Origin: Cytophagales bacterium
GTDB taxonomy: Bacteria > Bacteroidota > Bacteroidia > Cytophagales > Cyclobacteriaceae
Length of the DNA: 64,000 nucleotides
Reading direction: 5' to 3'
NCBI GenBank assembly: GCA_017303795.1
Contig: JAFLBR010000018.1
Location: forward strand, 1 to 64,000
Shown here: in pieces, positions 51,208 to 60,169 of the stretch
How positions within the stretch are numbered: the stretch's first letter is position 1
How the letters are laid out: the number at the start of each line of letters is the position of its first letter
Program-made: the position numbers and the translations under genes
Notes under the pieces: generated by a model
What the model saw: only the letters and a program-made list of their open reading frames with translations
What the model was told of the DNA's origin: nothing
Database searches by the model: none

Positions 51208-54156
51208 ATGAAAGTATCGGCAGCCCAGCCTTTTCAAATCATCTACTCGCTGTATCAGCATGAGTACCTGGGCTATATTTTCGAATCGTTTATTGTTCAT
51301 CTTGACGAGAAAGGTAAACTCACTTATCAACATCAGAACATCTCGCACAAAAATGCGCGTGAGTTTTCAAAAGGCCTTGACCCCCGCGATTTTGAATTGA
51401 TAGAAATGATGGATGGCATGAGCCAGGATGCCGTGCTGAAACACTTTTCGAAAAAGGTGATGAAGCCCGATGAGTTTTTTAGCAAGGTGTTTAAAAAAGA
51501 TAAAGGCGATGAACTGTTGCAAGAACAGATTGAAGCCTTTATGGAGAAGCGCAGAGCTGCTGTTCTCGAAAAAATAAAAGGCAAGCAGTTATATGAAATG
51601 GGCAACGATGGCGAGCCCACATGGCGCAAAATAGAAGTGCTTGAAAAACGCGCCAATGTACAGTTCCATTTTAAACGCAACCATGAGGGCACCGAATACA
51701 GCCCAACCATTACGTACGAAGGAAAAAAAATTGCACTTCCTAATCCGGCCGCGTACCTGATTTGCAAACTTCCGGCATGGATGGTTATAGGAGGTAAGCT
51801 TTATGGGTTCGATAAATTTGTGGATGGAAAAAAACTTCAACCTTTTCTTTCTAAACCTCTTGTAAAAATTCCAAAAAAACTGGAAGAGACTTACTATAGT
51901 CGTTTTATTGGTCCGCTAATTAGTGCCTTTGAAGATGTGGAGGCCGAAGGTTTTGAAATAAACAAAGCAGAGTACGATCCGCATCCCCTACTTAGCATTT
52001 CAGAGCTAACTCCCGCCAACGTAAAAAATGTGCCTACACTTTTTGGAAGCAATGATTTGCCCGATGGCCCCGGAGATGATGAAGCGGGTAAGATAGTTTT
52101 TGACCTATCCTTCAAATACGGAAAACATCGCTTTCGCGGAGATGCTTTTGTGCCCGTAAGTGTAAACTTAGATAAGAAAGAAGATAATTATATTTTTCAT
52201 CGCGTTAAGCGCGATTTGGATTCTGAAAAAAAATATGCGCAGACATTAACAAAGCTGGGCTTGCCATTACGGGGCTTTCGCACTGCGGTAGAAAAAGCAC
52301 ACGCCTTCTCGTGGTTAAATGAAAATCGGGTAAACCTGCTTAACCTCGGCTTTGAGGTAAGCCAACCCGAAAATCGCGATAAGAAATATTTTGTTGGTAA
52401 GGCAGTAATTGAACTTGAAGTAAAAGAGAATATTGATTGGTTTGATATTCATGCCCGCATTAAGTTTGGTGAGTATGAAATCTCGTTTAAGGAGTTGCGC
52501 AAACTCATCATTAAAAAGAAGGTAGAGTTTAAACTTCCCAACGGAGAGATTGCGATTATACCAGAAGCCTGGCTTATTAAATACAGCGACTTATTTGCCT
52601 TGAGCGAAACCCATGGCGATAATGAAAAGCCGGTGTTAAAGAAACATCACATCAGTCTGTTGAAAGAACTGGAAGAGGGCAACCTGGCCAAAGTGCATAT
52701 GAGCGAGCGTTTGCGCAATCTGCAATCGTTTAGTGGAATTAGAGATTATGCGTTGCCCGATAAGTTTGAAGGCACACTTCGTCCGTATCAAAAAGCAGGT
52801 TATAACTGGCTGCGTTTTCTTAACGAGTTTCATTTGGGAGGTTGCTTAGCCGATGACATGGGTCTTGGAAAAACCGTGCAAACGCTGGCGTTGTTGCAAG
52901 CCGAAAAAGAAAAAGGAAACACGGGTACTTCGTTGTTGATTATGCCAACCTCGTTGGTATATAACTGGGAGATGGAGGCCTCTAAGTTTACGCCCGATCT
53001 GAAAATACTTACGTACACAGGTACGCTGCGTAACAAAGACATAAAACGATTTAGCAAATACGATGTGGTGCTTACCAGCTACGGCATTACGCGATTGGAT
53101 ATTGATTTGTTGAAACAATTTTATTTCAATTACATTATTCTGGACGAATCGCAGGTAATTAAAAACCCGACATCGAATATTGCTAAAGCCGTAATGGAAT
53201 TGAAGTCGCGCTATAGACTTACACTTACGGGCACACCGCTAGAAAACACCACGCTGGATCTATGGTCGCAGATGACCTTTATCAATCCCGGTTTGTTGGG
53301 CGGCCAAACGTTTTTCAAAAATGAGTATCAACAACCCATTGAGAAAAAACGCGATGAAGCAAAAACCAAAAAGCTTAATTCGATAATAAAGCCGTTTATA
53401 CTGCGCAGATTAAAATCGCAGGTAGCAACAGATTTGCCCGAGAAGGTGGAGAATGTGTATTACACCAACATGACTACCGAGCAGGAGCAGAAGTATGAAG
53501 AGGCGAAATCATTCTATCGCCATAAAATTCTGGATCAGATTGATAAAGAGGGAATCAACAATACGCGCATGATGATTCTGGAAGGCCTTACCAAGTTGCG
53601 CCAAATTTCTAACCACCCCAAAATGGTTGACATGCGTTATGAGGGCGATTCGGGTAAGTTAGAAGATGTATCGCACATGTTGGAGAATGCTTTGCTGGAA
53701 GGCCACAAGGTTTTAGTGTTTAGCCAGTTTGTAAAACACCTGGAGATTGTAAAGGCACTGCTAAAAGAAAGAAAGATTCCGTTTGCTTATCTGGATGGGT
53801 CAAGTACTGATCGCAAAGAACAAGTGGATAAGTTTAATAAAGATGAGAACCTGAAAGTTTTTCTGATTTCAATTAAAGCGGGTGGCCTGGGCTTAAACCT
53901 TACAGAAGCGGATTATGTATTTATACTTGATCCGTGGTGGAACCCGGCCGTGGAGGCGCAAGCAACAGACAGGGCACATCGTATCGGGCAGAAGAAAAAA
54001 GTATTTAGCTATAAGTTTATAACGCGCAATACAGTTGAAGAGAAAATCCTGACACTTCAAAAACATAAACTCAAGCTTTCAGAAAACCTGATTCAGTCCG
54101 AAGAAAGTGTAATCAAATCGCTTTCGCGGGAAGATATTGAGATGCTGCTTAACTAA
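51208..54156 (+). CDS. SNF2/RapA-like DEAD/DEAH-box ATPase
   Basis: This protein of about 982 residues has a C-terminal SNF2 ATPase. Walker A is ADDMGLGKTVQTLALL (about 548-563), motif II is DESQVIKN (about 645), motif III is LTLTGTPLENTTLDLWSQM, and motifs V-VI are KAGGLGLNLTEADYVFILDPWW followed by QATDRAHRIGQ. The first about 500 residues are a helper region typical of bacterial SNF2 proteins, without a SWIM finger that I can see. It probably remodels protein-DNA or RNA polymerase complexes. An in-frame TTG at 51163 is possible, but the ATG at 51208 fits better. It overlaps the convergent acyltransferase gene by 8 bp. Confidence 0.93.
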   Translation: MKVSAAQPFQIIYSLYQHEYLGYIFESFIVHLDEKGKLTYQHQNISHKNAREFSKGLDPRDFELIEMMDGMSQDAVLKHFSKKVMKPDEFFSKVFKKDKGDELLQEQIEAFMEKRRAAVLEKIKGKQLYEMGNDGEPTWRKIEVLEKRANVQFHFKRNHEGTEYSPTITYEGKKIALPNPAAYLICKLPAWMVIGGKLYGFDKFVDGKKLQPFLSKPLVKIPKKLEETYYSRFIGPLISAFEDVEAEGFEINKAEYDPHPLLSISELTPANVKNVPTLFGSNDLPDGPGDDEAGKIVFDLSFKYGKHRFRGDAFVPVSVNLDKKEDNYIFHRVKRDLDSEKKYAQTLTKLGLPLRGFRTAVEKAHAFSWLNENRVNLLNLGFEVSQPENRDKKYFVGKAVIELEVKENIDWFDIHARIKFGEYEISFKELRKLIIKKKVEFKLPNGEIAIIPEAWLIKYSDLFALSETHGDNEKPVLKKHHISLLKELEEGNLAKVHMSERLRNLQSFSGIRDYALPDKFEGTLRPYQKAGYNWLRFLNEFHLGGCLADDMGLGKTVQTLALLQAEKEKGNTGTSLLIMPTSLVYNWEMEASKFTPDLKILTYTGTLRNKDIKRFSKYDVVLTSYGITRLDIDLLKQFYFNYIILDESQVIKNPTSNIAKAVMELKSRYRLTLTGTPLENTTLDLWSQMTFINPGLLGGQTFFKNEYQQPIEKKRDEAKTKKLNSIIKPFILRRLKSQVATDLPEKVENVYYTNMTTEQEQKYEEAKSFYRHKILDQIDKEGINNTRMMILEGLTKLRQISNHPKMVDMRYEGDSGKLEDVSHMLENALLEGHKVLVFSQFVKHLEIVKALLKERKIPFAYLDGSSTDRKEQVDKFNKDENLKVFLISIKAGGLGLNLTEADYVFILDPWWNPAVEAQATDRAHRIGQKKKVFSYKFITRNTVEEKILTLQKHKLKLSENLIQSEESVIKSLSREDIEMLLN

Positions 54157-54994
54157 CAGGACGCTTTCTTTTCCAGCGGTTGTGCGACCATAACCACCCG
54201 GCAGGGTTTTCTTTAATAATTTTTTCGGTAGCCTTTGCATAATGATCTACCATGAGATCAGATCCTTTTTCATAGGGCGGATTGTCAATCACCATGTATT
54301 CAGCTTCGTAGTAGCCCCGCTTCTTTTTTCGGATTGCTGTGTAAACAACCGGGTATTGCAATATTACCGTTAACTGGCTTATTGCCTGAAAGAATGCGGT
54401 GTCTTGGTTTAGAAATGTAGTCCAGTATTTTTTGTCACGCTTCTTACCCGGAAACTGATCGGCCATGATGGCGATGCCGCGGGTAATCGACTTGCGCGAA
54501 ATAGATTCGCGCGCTACCTGCTCGCGCTTAATTGGGTAAGCCCCAAAGCGCATTCTACCCGCAAGCGAAAAATCATCAAAAAGTTTGCTGCTTTGCTGCT
54601 GGTACACAAAATCTATAGGATGATTTAACGAACCAGCAGCCAGTAACCACTCCCAGTTAAATTGGTGCGAAGCAAACATGATTATTGAAGTTTCCGTATC
54701 AAGTATCGCTCGCACAGCGGCAAGATTGATGAATTGCATCCGCTTTCTTAGTTCAGCTTCTGAAATGGTGAGAAGCTTTAAAGTTTCAACAGCATAGTCG
54801 CACAGGTTTTTGTAAAACTCTTTTTCGATTGATTTAAGTTCAGCTTTCGATTTTTCGGGGAAAGATTTTTTAAGATTCTTCTTCACCAGTTTTCGCCTGT
54901 AGCCCACAACACGATAACTCATAAAAAAAAGAAAATCAGAAAACCAGTAGAGTATGGGAAGGGGAATTCTCGAAAGCAGTTTCAGAAAAAACAT
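54149..54994 (-). CDS. LpxL/HtrB-like lipid A acyltransferase family protein
   Basis: This 281-residue protein has an N-terminal membrane anchor (about 5-28) and the LPLAT signature in FASHQFNWEWLLAAG (the His and Glu of the HX4E catalytic dyad). Further conserved segments are YPIKREQVARESISRKSITRG and IAIMADQFPGKKRDKKYWTTFLNQDTAFFQAIS, ending GWLWSHNRWKRKR. It transfers an acyl chain to a lipid A precursor or a related envelope lipid at the inner membrane. It shares 8 bp at its 3' end with the SNF2 gene and diverges from the SDR gene with a compact two-way promoter. Confidence 0.9.
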   Translation of the reverse strand: MFFLKLLSRIPLPILYWFSDFLFFMSYRVVGYRRKLVKKNLKKSFPEKSKAELKSIEKEFYKNLCDYAVETLKLLTISEAELRKRMQFINLAAVRAILDTETSIIMFASHQFNWEWLLAAGSLNHPIDFVYQQQSSKLFDDFSLAGRMRFGAYPIKREQVARESISRKSITRGIAIMADQFPGKKRDKKYWTTFLNQDTAFFQAISQLTVILQYPVVYTAIRKKKRGYYEAEYMVIDNPPYEKGSDLMVDHYAKATEKIIKENPAGWLWSHNRWKRKRPVS

Positions 54995-54999
54995 GACCG

Positions 55000-55029
55000 C
55001 AAAAATAGGGTAATGTTTTATTACTTTTG
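55000..55029. promoter_or_regulatory. Compact divergent promoter pair
   Basis: A TATTTTTG element reads leftwards (55007 to 55000) five bases before the acyltransferase ATG. A TACTTTTG element reads rightwards (55022-55029), ten bases before the SDR ATG at 55040. The two -7 elements are only 14 bp apart, so each polymerase footprint would cover the other promoter and both genes would have very short leaders. Confidence 0.55.
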
Positions 55030-55039
55030 CCCCGATTGT

Positions 55040-55846
55040 ATGAAGAACAAAATTGTAATTATTACGGGTGGATCGTCTGGCATTGGCTTGGCGCTTGCCG
55101 AACGATTTGGTAAGGCCGGAGCCAAAATTCTAATAACTGGTCGCAACGCAAATAACCTTCAGCAGGCAGTACAAGATTTACAAGCAAAGGGAATAACCAT
55201 TTCATCCTTTCGGGGCGATGTAAGTAATGAAGAAGATAACAAAGCAATGGCTGATGAAGCCATAAAGTTGTATGGCACCATTGATATTTTGATTAACAAT
55301 GCCGGCATATCCATGCGGGCATTATTTGCCGATGTAGATATGGCGGTGTTGCGCAAAGTGATGGACATAAATTTTTATGGCGTTTTGTATGCAACAAGGT
55401 ATTGCTTGCCTGAGATTACAAAAAACAAAGGCTCCATTGTTGGCATTTCATCCATTGCCGGCTTTCGCGGATTGCCGGGGCGCACAGGTTACTCGGCCAG
55501 TAAGTTTGCAATGAACGGATTTCTGGAGGTGTTGCGTACGGAATTGTTGAAAACAGGTGTACATGTTTTAACAGCCTGTCCTGGATTTACAGCGTCTAAT
55601 ATCCGGATGCGTGCCTTAACGAAAGACGGAACTTCGCAGGGCGAATCGCCCCGCGCAGAACAAGAAATGATGACAGCCGAAGAATGTGCCCGTCACATTT
55701 ACAAAGCGGTAGTGAAGCGCAAGCGCACGTTGGTGCTAACCACACAAGGCAAATTAGCAGTATGGTTAAATAAATGGTGGCCTTCGCTTGCCGATAAACT
55801 TGTGTATGATACTATGGCGAAGGAGGCAAAATCTCCAATAGGATAA
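55040..55846 (+). CDS. Short-chain dehydrogenase/reductase
   Basis: This classical SDR of about 268 residues has cofactor motif ITGGSSGIG (about 8-16), NNAG near 90, and a catalytic set around SSIAGFRGLPGRTGYSASKFA (Ser, Tyr, Lys). The PG motif is in TACPGFTASNIR, and a C-terminal extension of about 70 residues (ARHIYKAVVKRKRTLVLTTQGKLAVWLNKWWPSL) may associate with the membrane. The long C-terminus resembles the DHRS7B-like subgroup. An in-frame start at 55013 would lie upstream of the promoter element, so 55040 is preferred. Substrate unknown. Confidence 0.88.
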   Translation: MKNKIVIITGGSSGIGLALAERFGKAGAKILITGRNANNLQQAVQDLQAKGITISSFRGDVSNEEDNKAMADEAIKLYGTIDILINNAGISMRALFADVDMAVLRKVMDINFYGVLYATRYCLPEITKNKGSIVGISSIAGFRGLPGRTGYSASKFAMNGFLEVLRTELLKTGVHVLTACPGFTASNIRMRALTKDGTSQGESPRAEQEMMTAEECARHIYKAVVKRKRTLVLTTQGKLAVWLNKWWPSLADKLVYDTMAKEAKSPIG

Positions 55847-55848
55847 CC

Positions 55849-57756
55849 TTAGGTTTTGTTTACAAAAACAACTTTTACATTATCAGCCTTGTTTATGCTC
55901 TTATAGAATTCAAGAAATTCATTATAGGAATCGGCCGGGAACTGGCCTTTGTTCATTTTTATTTTGCGGGAATAGATCAATTTGCCTTGATCAACCTTAA
56001 AGGAAGATTCGTACTCACCAAAACGCGATTTTATATTTACAGCTTCGGGAACAAACTCGGGATAAATAGCTTCTGGAATGGTATATTCAATCACATCCTC
56101 GTCTATATAAGGCATGCGAAGTACAATATCTGTCTTTCTTTTCTCCAACTTCTCAGGAACATAAGCGTTACGATTCATTAGATTGGGAGTAAGAAAAATC
56201 CGCTTTCCATTTACAGTAGCCAATCGGTTAAGAATATATTCCACTTCTACTTCGGCAGATGGAATTTTGTTTTTGTTGTTCTTGATAGAGAATTTACTAA
56301 TATCAAAACTTGGAATTTGAGTAGTTTTTTGAATCCATTTTTTATGATCGTCAGCCTGCTTTGTCACTACTGCATCCAATCGGTCGTTTTCATACTGTAA
56401 GCCAGCATAAACAGTTTTTACTTTGGCAGTAGCATTTCCGTTTAAATCGAGATTGACAGTAGCTCTTCTTGATTGAGTGTTAACGGTAAGCGGATAAGTT
56501 GGCGTTCTTACCAGTGCACCGCCATTTTCGGTAACCATCATAGCGTACCTATCTCCAGTAAATCTTCCCATCCAACCGTAAGGATTAGTCTGGCTTGTGC
56601 ATTCGAGCCAAATGGTATCTGCTTCGACAGGAACAGCGACAATGACATGATTAGACTGAGGGCTAGGGAAACTTGCATCAATCTCTGGGTTGTTTTCGCC
56701 AGCTTCAATTTTGACATAATACCCCTTAACCCCAACCTCTTTCAGAAGCGAAATCATATAATTAGATAGTGCTTTACAATCGCCATAGCCTGTTTTGTCA
56801 ACCAAGCTCGCTTCAAAAGGTTGTAACCCGCCAATTCCCAATTGAATACTTACATAACGGGTTTTGTTTTGCATGAATTCATATAAAATTTTGATTTTCT
56901 CTTCATCGGTTTTGGCGTACTGAACCAGGTCTTTTACTTTTTGTCGGGTTGCTTCGGGTAACACATCACGTCCTTTATTTAGAGAAGCTTGCCATAGCCC
57001 GTAATCTTTCCACGTACTCATGTTGCCGCTGTAACCCCCGTACTCAAATTCATTTGGTGAAATCTTAATGTTCCCCACAATACGATTAAAATCGGTACTA
57101 TGGTTCTCAAATTTTTTAGGAATGACGTTTTCAAATTGCCATCTAAGTTCTCTAAAACCCTCTTTTGTTAGATTTTTTTGAGGTTCACTAACGTTGAATA
57201 GCTTATATCTTGGTTCAAGGTTTGCAGGGAAGCTGACAATATATGAAGATTGCTGGATCGAAATCTCATCATCCGTATAAACGAAAAAATCAGGGGCTGA
57301 GAACAAGTGTTTAGTTTGAATTTCAATTTCGTACTCTATAGTGTATGGGTAAACAGCTTGACTTAGATCTGCTGACTTGGATCGATTATCACTCAGTAAT
57401 GAAAATCCATCAAACTCACTTTCATCTTTTATGTCGCTGTTTTTTAGTTTTTTTATTTCTCGCCCAAAAACATCATAAACAGTTGCCTTAAAAGTTTTGA
57501 TCGACCTTAGTTTATCATACCATGCGCTAATTTGGGCATATTGTTTTGCCTTGCCATTTAAGATTGTAATAACTTCGCGCCTGTAGTAGAGCGTACTACT
57601 TTTAGATTGAATATCGTATCTCACCTGTCGCTCCCGGATAACGGCATACATTCCTTGCTTCATTTCTTCCGGTATTTCTGATACCGGATATTTTATTTCA
57701 GCAGCAAAACAACCGAGCGCCTGAGACAGCAATAATAAAACGAGAATATTTTTCAT
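55849..57756 (-). CDS. DUF3857 and transglutaminase-like domain protein, secreted
   Basis: This 635-residue protein has a signal peptide (cleavage near GCFAAE), a DUF3857 beta-rich domain (about 45-255) and a transglutaminase-like domain (about 260-410). The transglutaminase catalytic Cys is in KTGYGDCKALSNYMISLL and the His in SPQSNHVIVAVPV. A DUF3858-like C-terminal beta domain (about 440-620) follows. This arrangement is common in secreted Bacteroidota proteins whose true reaction is unknown; a cysteine protease or transferase role is possible. It is transcribed alone, convergent with the SDR gene and divergent from radA. Confidence 0.88.
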   Translation of the reverse strand: MKNILVLLLLSQALGCFAAEIKYPVSEIPEEMKQGMYAVIRERQVRYDIQSKSSTLYYRREVITILNGKAKQYAQISAWYDKLRSIKTFKATVYDVFGREIKKLKNSDIKDESEFDGFSLLSDNRSKSADLSQAVYPYTIEYEIEIQTKHLFSAPDFFVYTDDEISIQQSSYIVSFPANLEPRYKLFNVSEPQKNLTKEGFRELRWQFENVIPKKFENHSTDFNRIVGNIKISPNEFEYGGYSGNMSTWKDYGLWQASLNKGRDVLPEATRQKVKDLVQYAKTDEEKIKILYEFMQNKTRYVSIQLGIGGLQPFEASLVDKTGYGDCKALSNYMISLLKEVGVKGYYVKIEAGENNPEIDASFPSPQSNHVIVAVPVEADTIWLECTSQTNPYGWMGRFTGDRYAMMVTENGGALVRTPTYPLTVNTQSRRATVNLDLNGNATAKVKTVYAGLQYENDRLDAVVTKQADDHKKWIQKTTQIPSFDISKFSIKNNKNKIPSAEVEVEYILNRLATVNGKRIFLTPNLMNRNAYVPEKLEKRKTDIVLRMPYIDEDVIEYTIPEAIYPEFVPEAVNIKSRFGEYESSFKVDQGKLIYSRKIKMNKGQFPADSYNEFLEFYKSINKADNVKVVFVNKT

Positions 57757-57884
57757 TATTTATTTCTTCTTTAACACAATTTGTTCGGTAACCATTTGAT
57801 TAAAAGAACTCCGAGGACTGGATATTCTTCTTGAGTAAAAATAATGATTGCTTTTCTTTTAACTTGCAAACCAATTTTTATTCT

Positions 57885-59270
57885 GTGGCTAAATCAAAAA
57901 CATTATTCTTTTGTCAGAGTTGTGGGTACGAATCACCCAAATGGATTGGCAAATGTCCCTCGTGCAATGCCTGGAATAGCTTTGTAGAAGAAGTTGTTAC
58001 CAAAACAGAAGCCGATAAAAACAATTGGCGACAAGACAACTCAAAATCTAAAATCAACAAGCCGAAAACACTTAACGAAATTACTTCCTCTTCTGAAGTT
58101 CGGATTACCACACCTGATGCAGAGCTTAACCGGGTACTCGGTGGTGGCATTGTGCCGGGCTCGTTAATTCTAATTGGTGGCGAACCCGGTATTGGTAAAT
58201 CTACTTTAATGCTACAAGTGGCGCTTGCCCTTAGTAAAGCAAAAGTTTTATATGTATCGGGCGAGGAGAGTGAGCAACAAATTAAGATGCGTGCTGAGCG
58301 ACTAAACGGCAAGTCAAAAAACAACTATGAAAATTTTTACATGCTGGCCGAAACAGAAACGCGCAACATTTTTCAGGCGGTAGAAAATCTGGAGCCTGCA
58401 CTTTTAATTGTTGATTCCATACAAACACTACACTCGCACATGTTAGATAGTGCTGCGGGTAGCGTGGGCCAGGTACGCCAATGCGCTGCTGAGCTGATGA
58501 AGTTTGCCAAAGAAACCAACACACCTGTTTTTCTGGTAGGACACATTACTAAAGATGGCTCACTGGCAGGCCCCAAAGTTCTGGAACATATGGTTGACAC
58601 AGTGTTGCAGTTTGAGGGCGACCGGCATCTGGCTTATCGCATTCTGCGCACCACTAAAAATCGTTTTGGTTCAACTTCCGAAATTGGTATCTACGAAATG
58701 TTGGGTAGTGGCTTGCGCGAAGTGAGTAATCCTTCTGAGATTTTGATTTCGCAGAAAGATGGCCAGGTTACCGGTGCTACCATTGGTGCAACCATTGAAG
58801 GCAATCGGCCGCTGTTGATAGAAATACAATCGCTGGTAAGCCCGGCATCATACGGCACACCACAACGCACACCCAATGGGTTTGATCAGAAACGATTAAA
58901 TATGTTGCTGGCTGTGTTGGAAAAGCGCTGTGGCTTTAGAGTAGGTACACAAGATGTATTTGTGAACATGGCCGGTGGCATTTATGTAGAAGATCCGGCA
59001 ATTGATTTGGCACTTTGTGTGTCCATTATTTCATCCATGGAAGAAGTATCCGTTAGCGATAAAATTTGTTTTGCTGCCGAAATTGGTTTGGGTGGCGAGT
59101 TGCGAGCTGTTAATAGAATAGACCAACGCATTTCCGAAGCCGAGAAGTTAGGCTTTGAAGAAATTTACATTTCGAAGTACAGTAAAAAATCGCTCGATCT
59201 TTCCAAGACAAAAATCAAAGTGAAGTCGTTTGGCAAGTTGCGCGAAGTGTTTGAAGAGTTGGTGGGTTAG
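57885..59270 (+). CDS. radA: DNA repair protein RadA
   Basis: This protein of about 461 residues is involved in recombination intermediate processing and branch migration. It starts with a zinc finger (FCQSCGYESPKWIGKCPSCNAW), followed by a RecA-like ATPase with Walker A IGGEPGIGKSTLMLQ, the ESEQQIKMRAERL region, and the RadA-specific TTKNRFGSTSEIG motif. A Lon-like C-terminal domain follows (MAGGIYVEDPAIDLALCVSII). The frame is open upstream to 57831, but family members start directly before AKSKTLFFCQSCG, so the GTG at 57885 is chosen. It overlaps the convergent PLP-enzyme gene by four bases. Confidence 0.95.
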   Translation: MAKSKTLFFCQSCGYESPKWIGKCPSCNAWNSFVEEVVTKTEADKNNWRQDNSKSKINKPKTLNEITSSSEVRITTPDAELNRVLGGGIVPGSLILIGGEPGIGKSTLMLQVALALSKAKVLYVSGEESEQQIKMRAERLNGKSKNNYENFYMLAETETRNIFQAVENLEPALLIVDSIQTLHSHMLDSAAGSVGQVRQCAAELMKFAKETNTPVFLVGHITKDGSLAGPKVLEHMVDTVLQFEGDRHLAYRILRTTKNRFGSTSEIGIYEMLGSGLREVSNPSEILISQKDGQVTGATIGATIEGNRPLLIEIQSLVSPASYGTPQRTPNGFDQKRLNMLLAVLEKRCGFRVGTQDVFVNMAGGIYVEDPAIDLALCVSIISSMEEVSVSDKICFAAEIGLGGELRAVNRIDQRISEAEKLGFEEIYISKYSKKSLDLSKTKIKVKSFGKLREVFEELVG

Positions 59271-60169
59271 GTTTGCAAACCCTGCAATCCACCTGTATGC
59301 AACATCAACACGTTACTTCCCGGTGTAAATTTTTCTTTTTCGATCATGTTCATCACGCCCCACATTAGTTTGGCGGTGTAAACCGGATCGAGGGGCAGTT
59401 GATGTTGTTGGTTCATGTTATGGATGAACTCAAACAACTGTGGATTGGTTTTGGCATAGCCTCCGTGATGATAGGATGTTTCGATATGCCAATTTCCATA
59501 AACCCGATCCGAAAAAGTTTTGAGATGATTTTTGACTTCATCAACCAGAAACTCACCATTCTTTAAAACAGAAATACCAACCACCTGAGTCTGTTCATTC
59601 ATTCCGGCAATTAGTCCGGCAATTGTACCACCGGTGCCCACAGGCAAACACACATAATCAAAAGCAGCTTCGTGTTGAAGTCGCTGAGCAAACTCAGCCA
59701 CACCTTTTATGGCTAATGTATTTGTTCCTCCTTCCGGGATTAAATAAAACTCGCCAAAGCGATCGTGTAAAGATTGAATGAATTCAGTTGAATGCTTGTT
59801 TCGATACGCTTCGCGCGAAACGTAATGCAACTGCATGCCTCTGCTTTTCGCGAAAGCAAGTGTAGCATTAAGCGGAAGAGTTTCTTCACCCCGAATTATT
59901 CCAATTGATTTTAAACCTAACTCATGTGCCGCGGCAGCGGTTGCATAAATGTGATTGGAATATGCGCCACCAAATGTGAGCAGGGTATTATGTTTTTGCT
60001 GTTGTGCCGCCTGCAGGTTGTATTTCAACTTCCACCATTTGTTGCCCGAGATGCGCGGATGGTTTTGATCTTCGCGCTTGATGAACAGTTTGATTCCGGT
60101 TTTTTGCAGAATCGGAAGCTGCAAATCAATAATTGGTGTGTGCTGATAGGATAATGTTTGTTCAGACAT
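59267..60169 (-). CDS. PLP-dependent ACC deaminase / D-cysteine desulfhydrase-family enzyme
   Basis: This 300-residue fold-type II PLP enzyme has its cofactor Lys44 in RISGNKWWKLKYNL, the Asn/Ser substrate loop FGGAYSNHIYATAAAAHELGL near 68-88, and the phosphate-binding VCLPVGTGGTIAGLIAGM near 176-192. The subgroup includes 1-aminocyclopropane-1-carboxylate deaminases and D-cysteine desulfhydrases; the substrate is not decided by sequence alone. It overlaps the wHTH-phosphoribosyltransferase gene upstream by 8 bp, so the two are translationally coupled. Confidence 0.88.
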   Translation of the reverse strand: MSEQTLSYQHTPIIDLQLPILQKTGIKLFIKREDQNHPRISGNKWWKLKYNLQAAQQQKHNTLLTFGGAYSNHIYATAAAAHELGLKSIGIIRGEETLPLNATLAFAKSRGMQLHYVSREAYRNKHSTEFIQSLHDRFGEFYLIPEGGTNTLAIKGVAEFAQRLQHEAAFDYVCLPVGTGGTIAGLIAGMNEQTQVVGISVLKNGEFLVDEVKNHLKTFSDRVYGNWHIETSYHHGGYAKTNPQLFEFIHNMNQQHQLPLDPVYTAKLMWGVMNMIEKEKFTPGSNVLMLHTGGLQGLQT

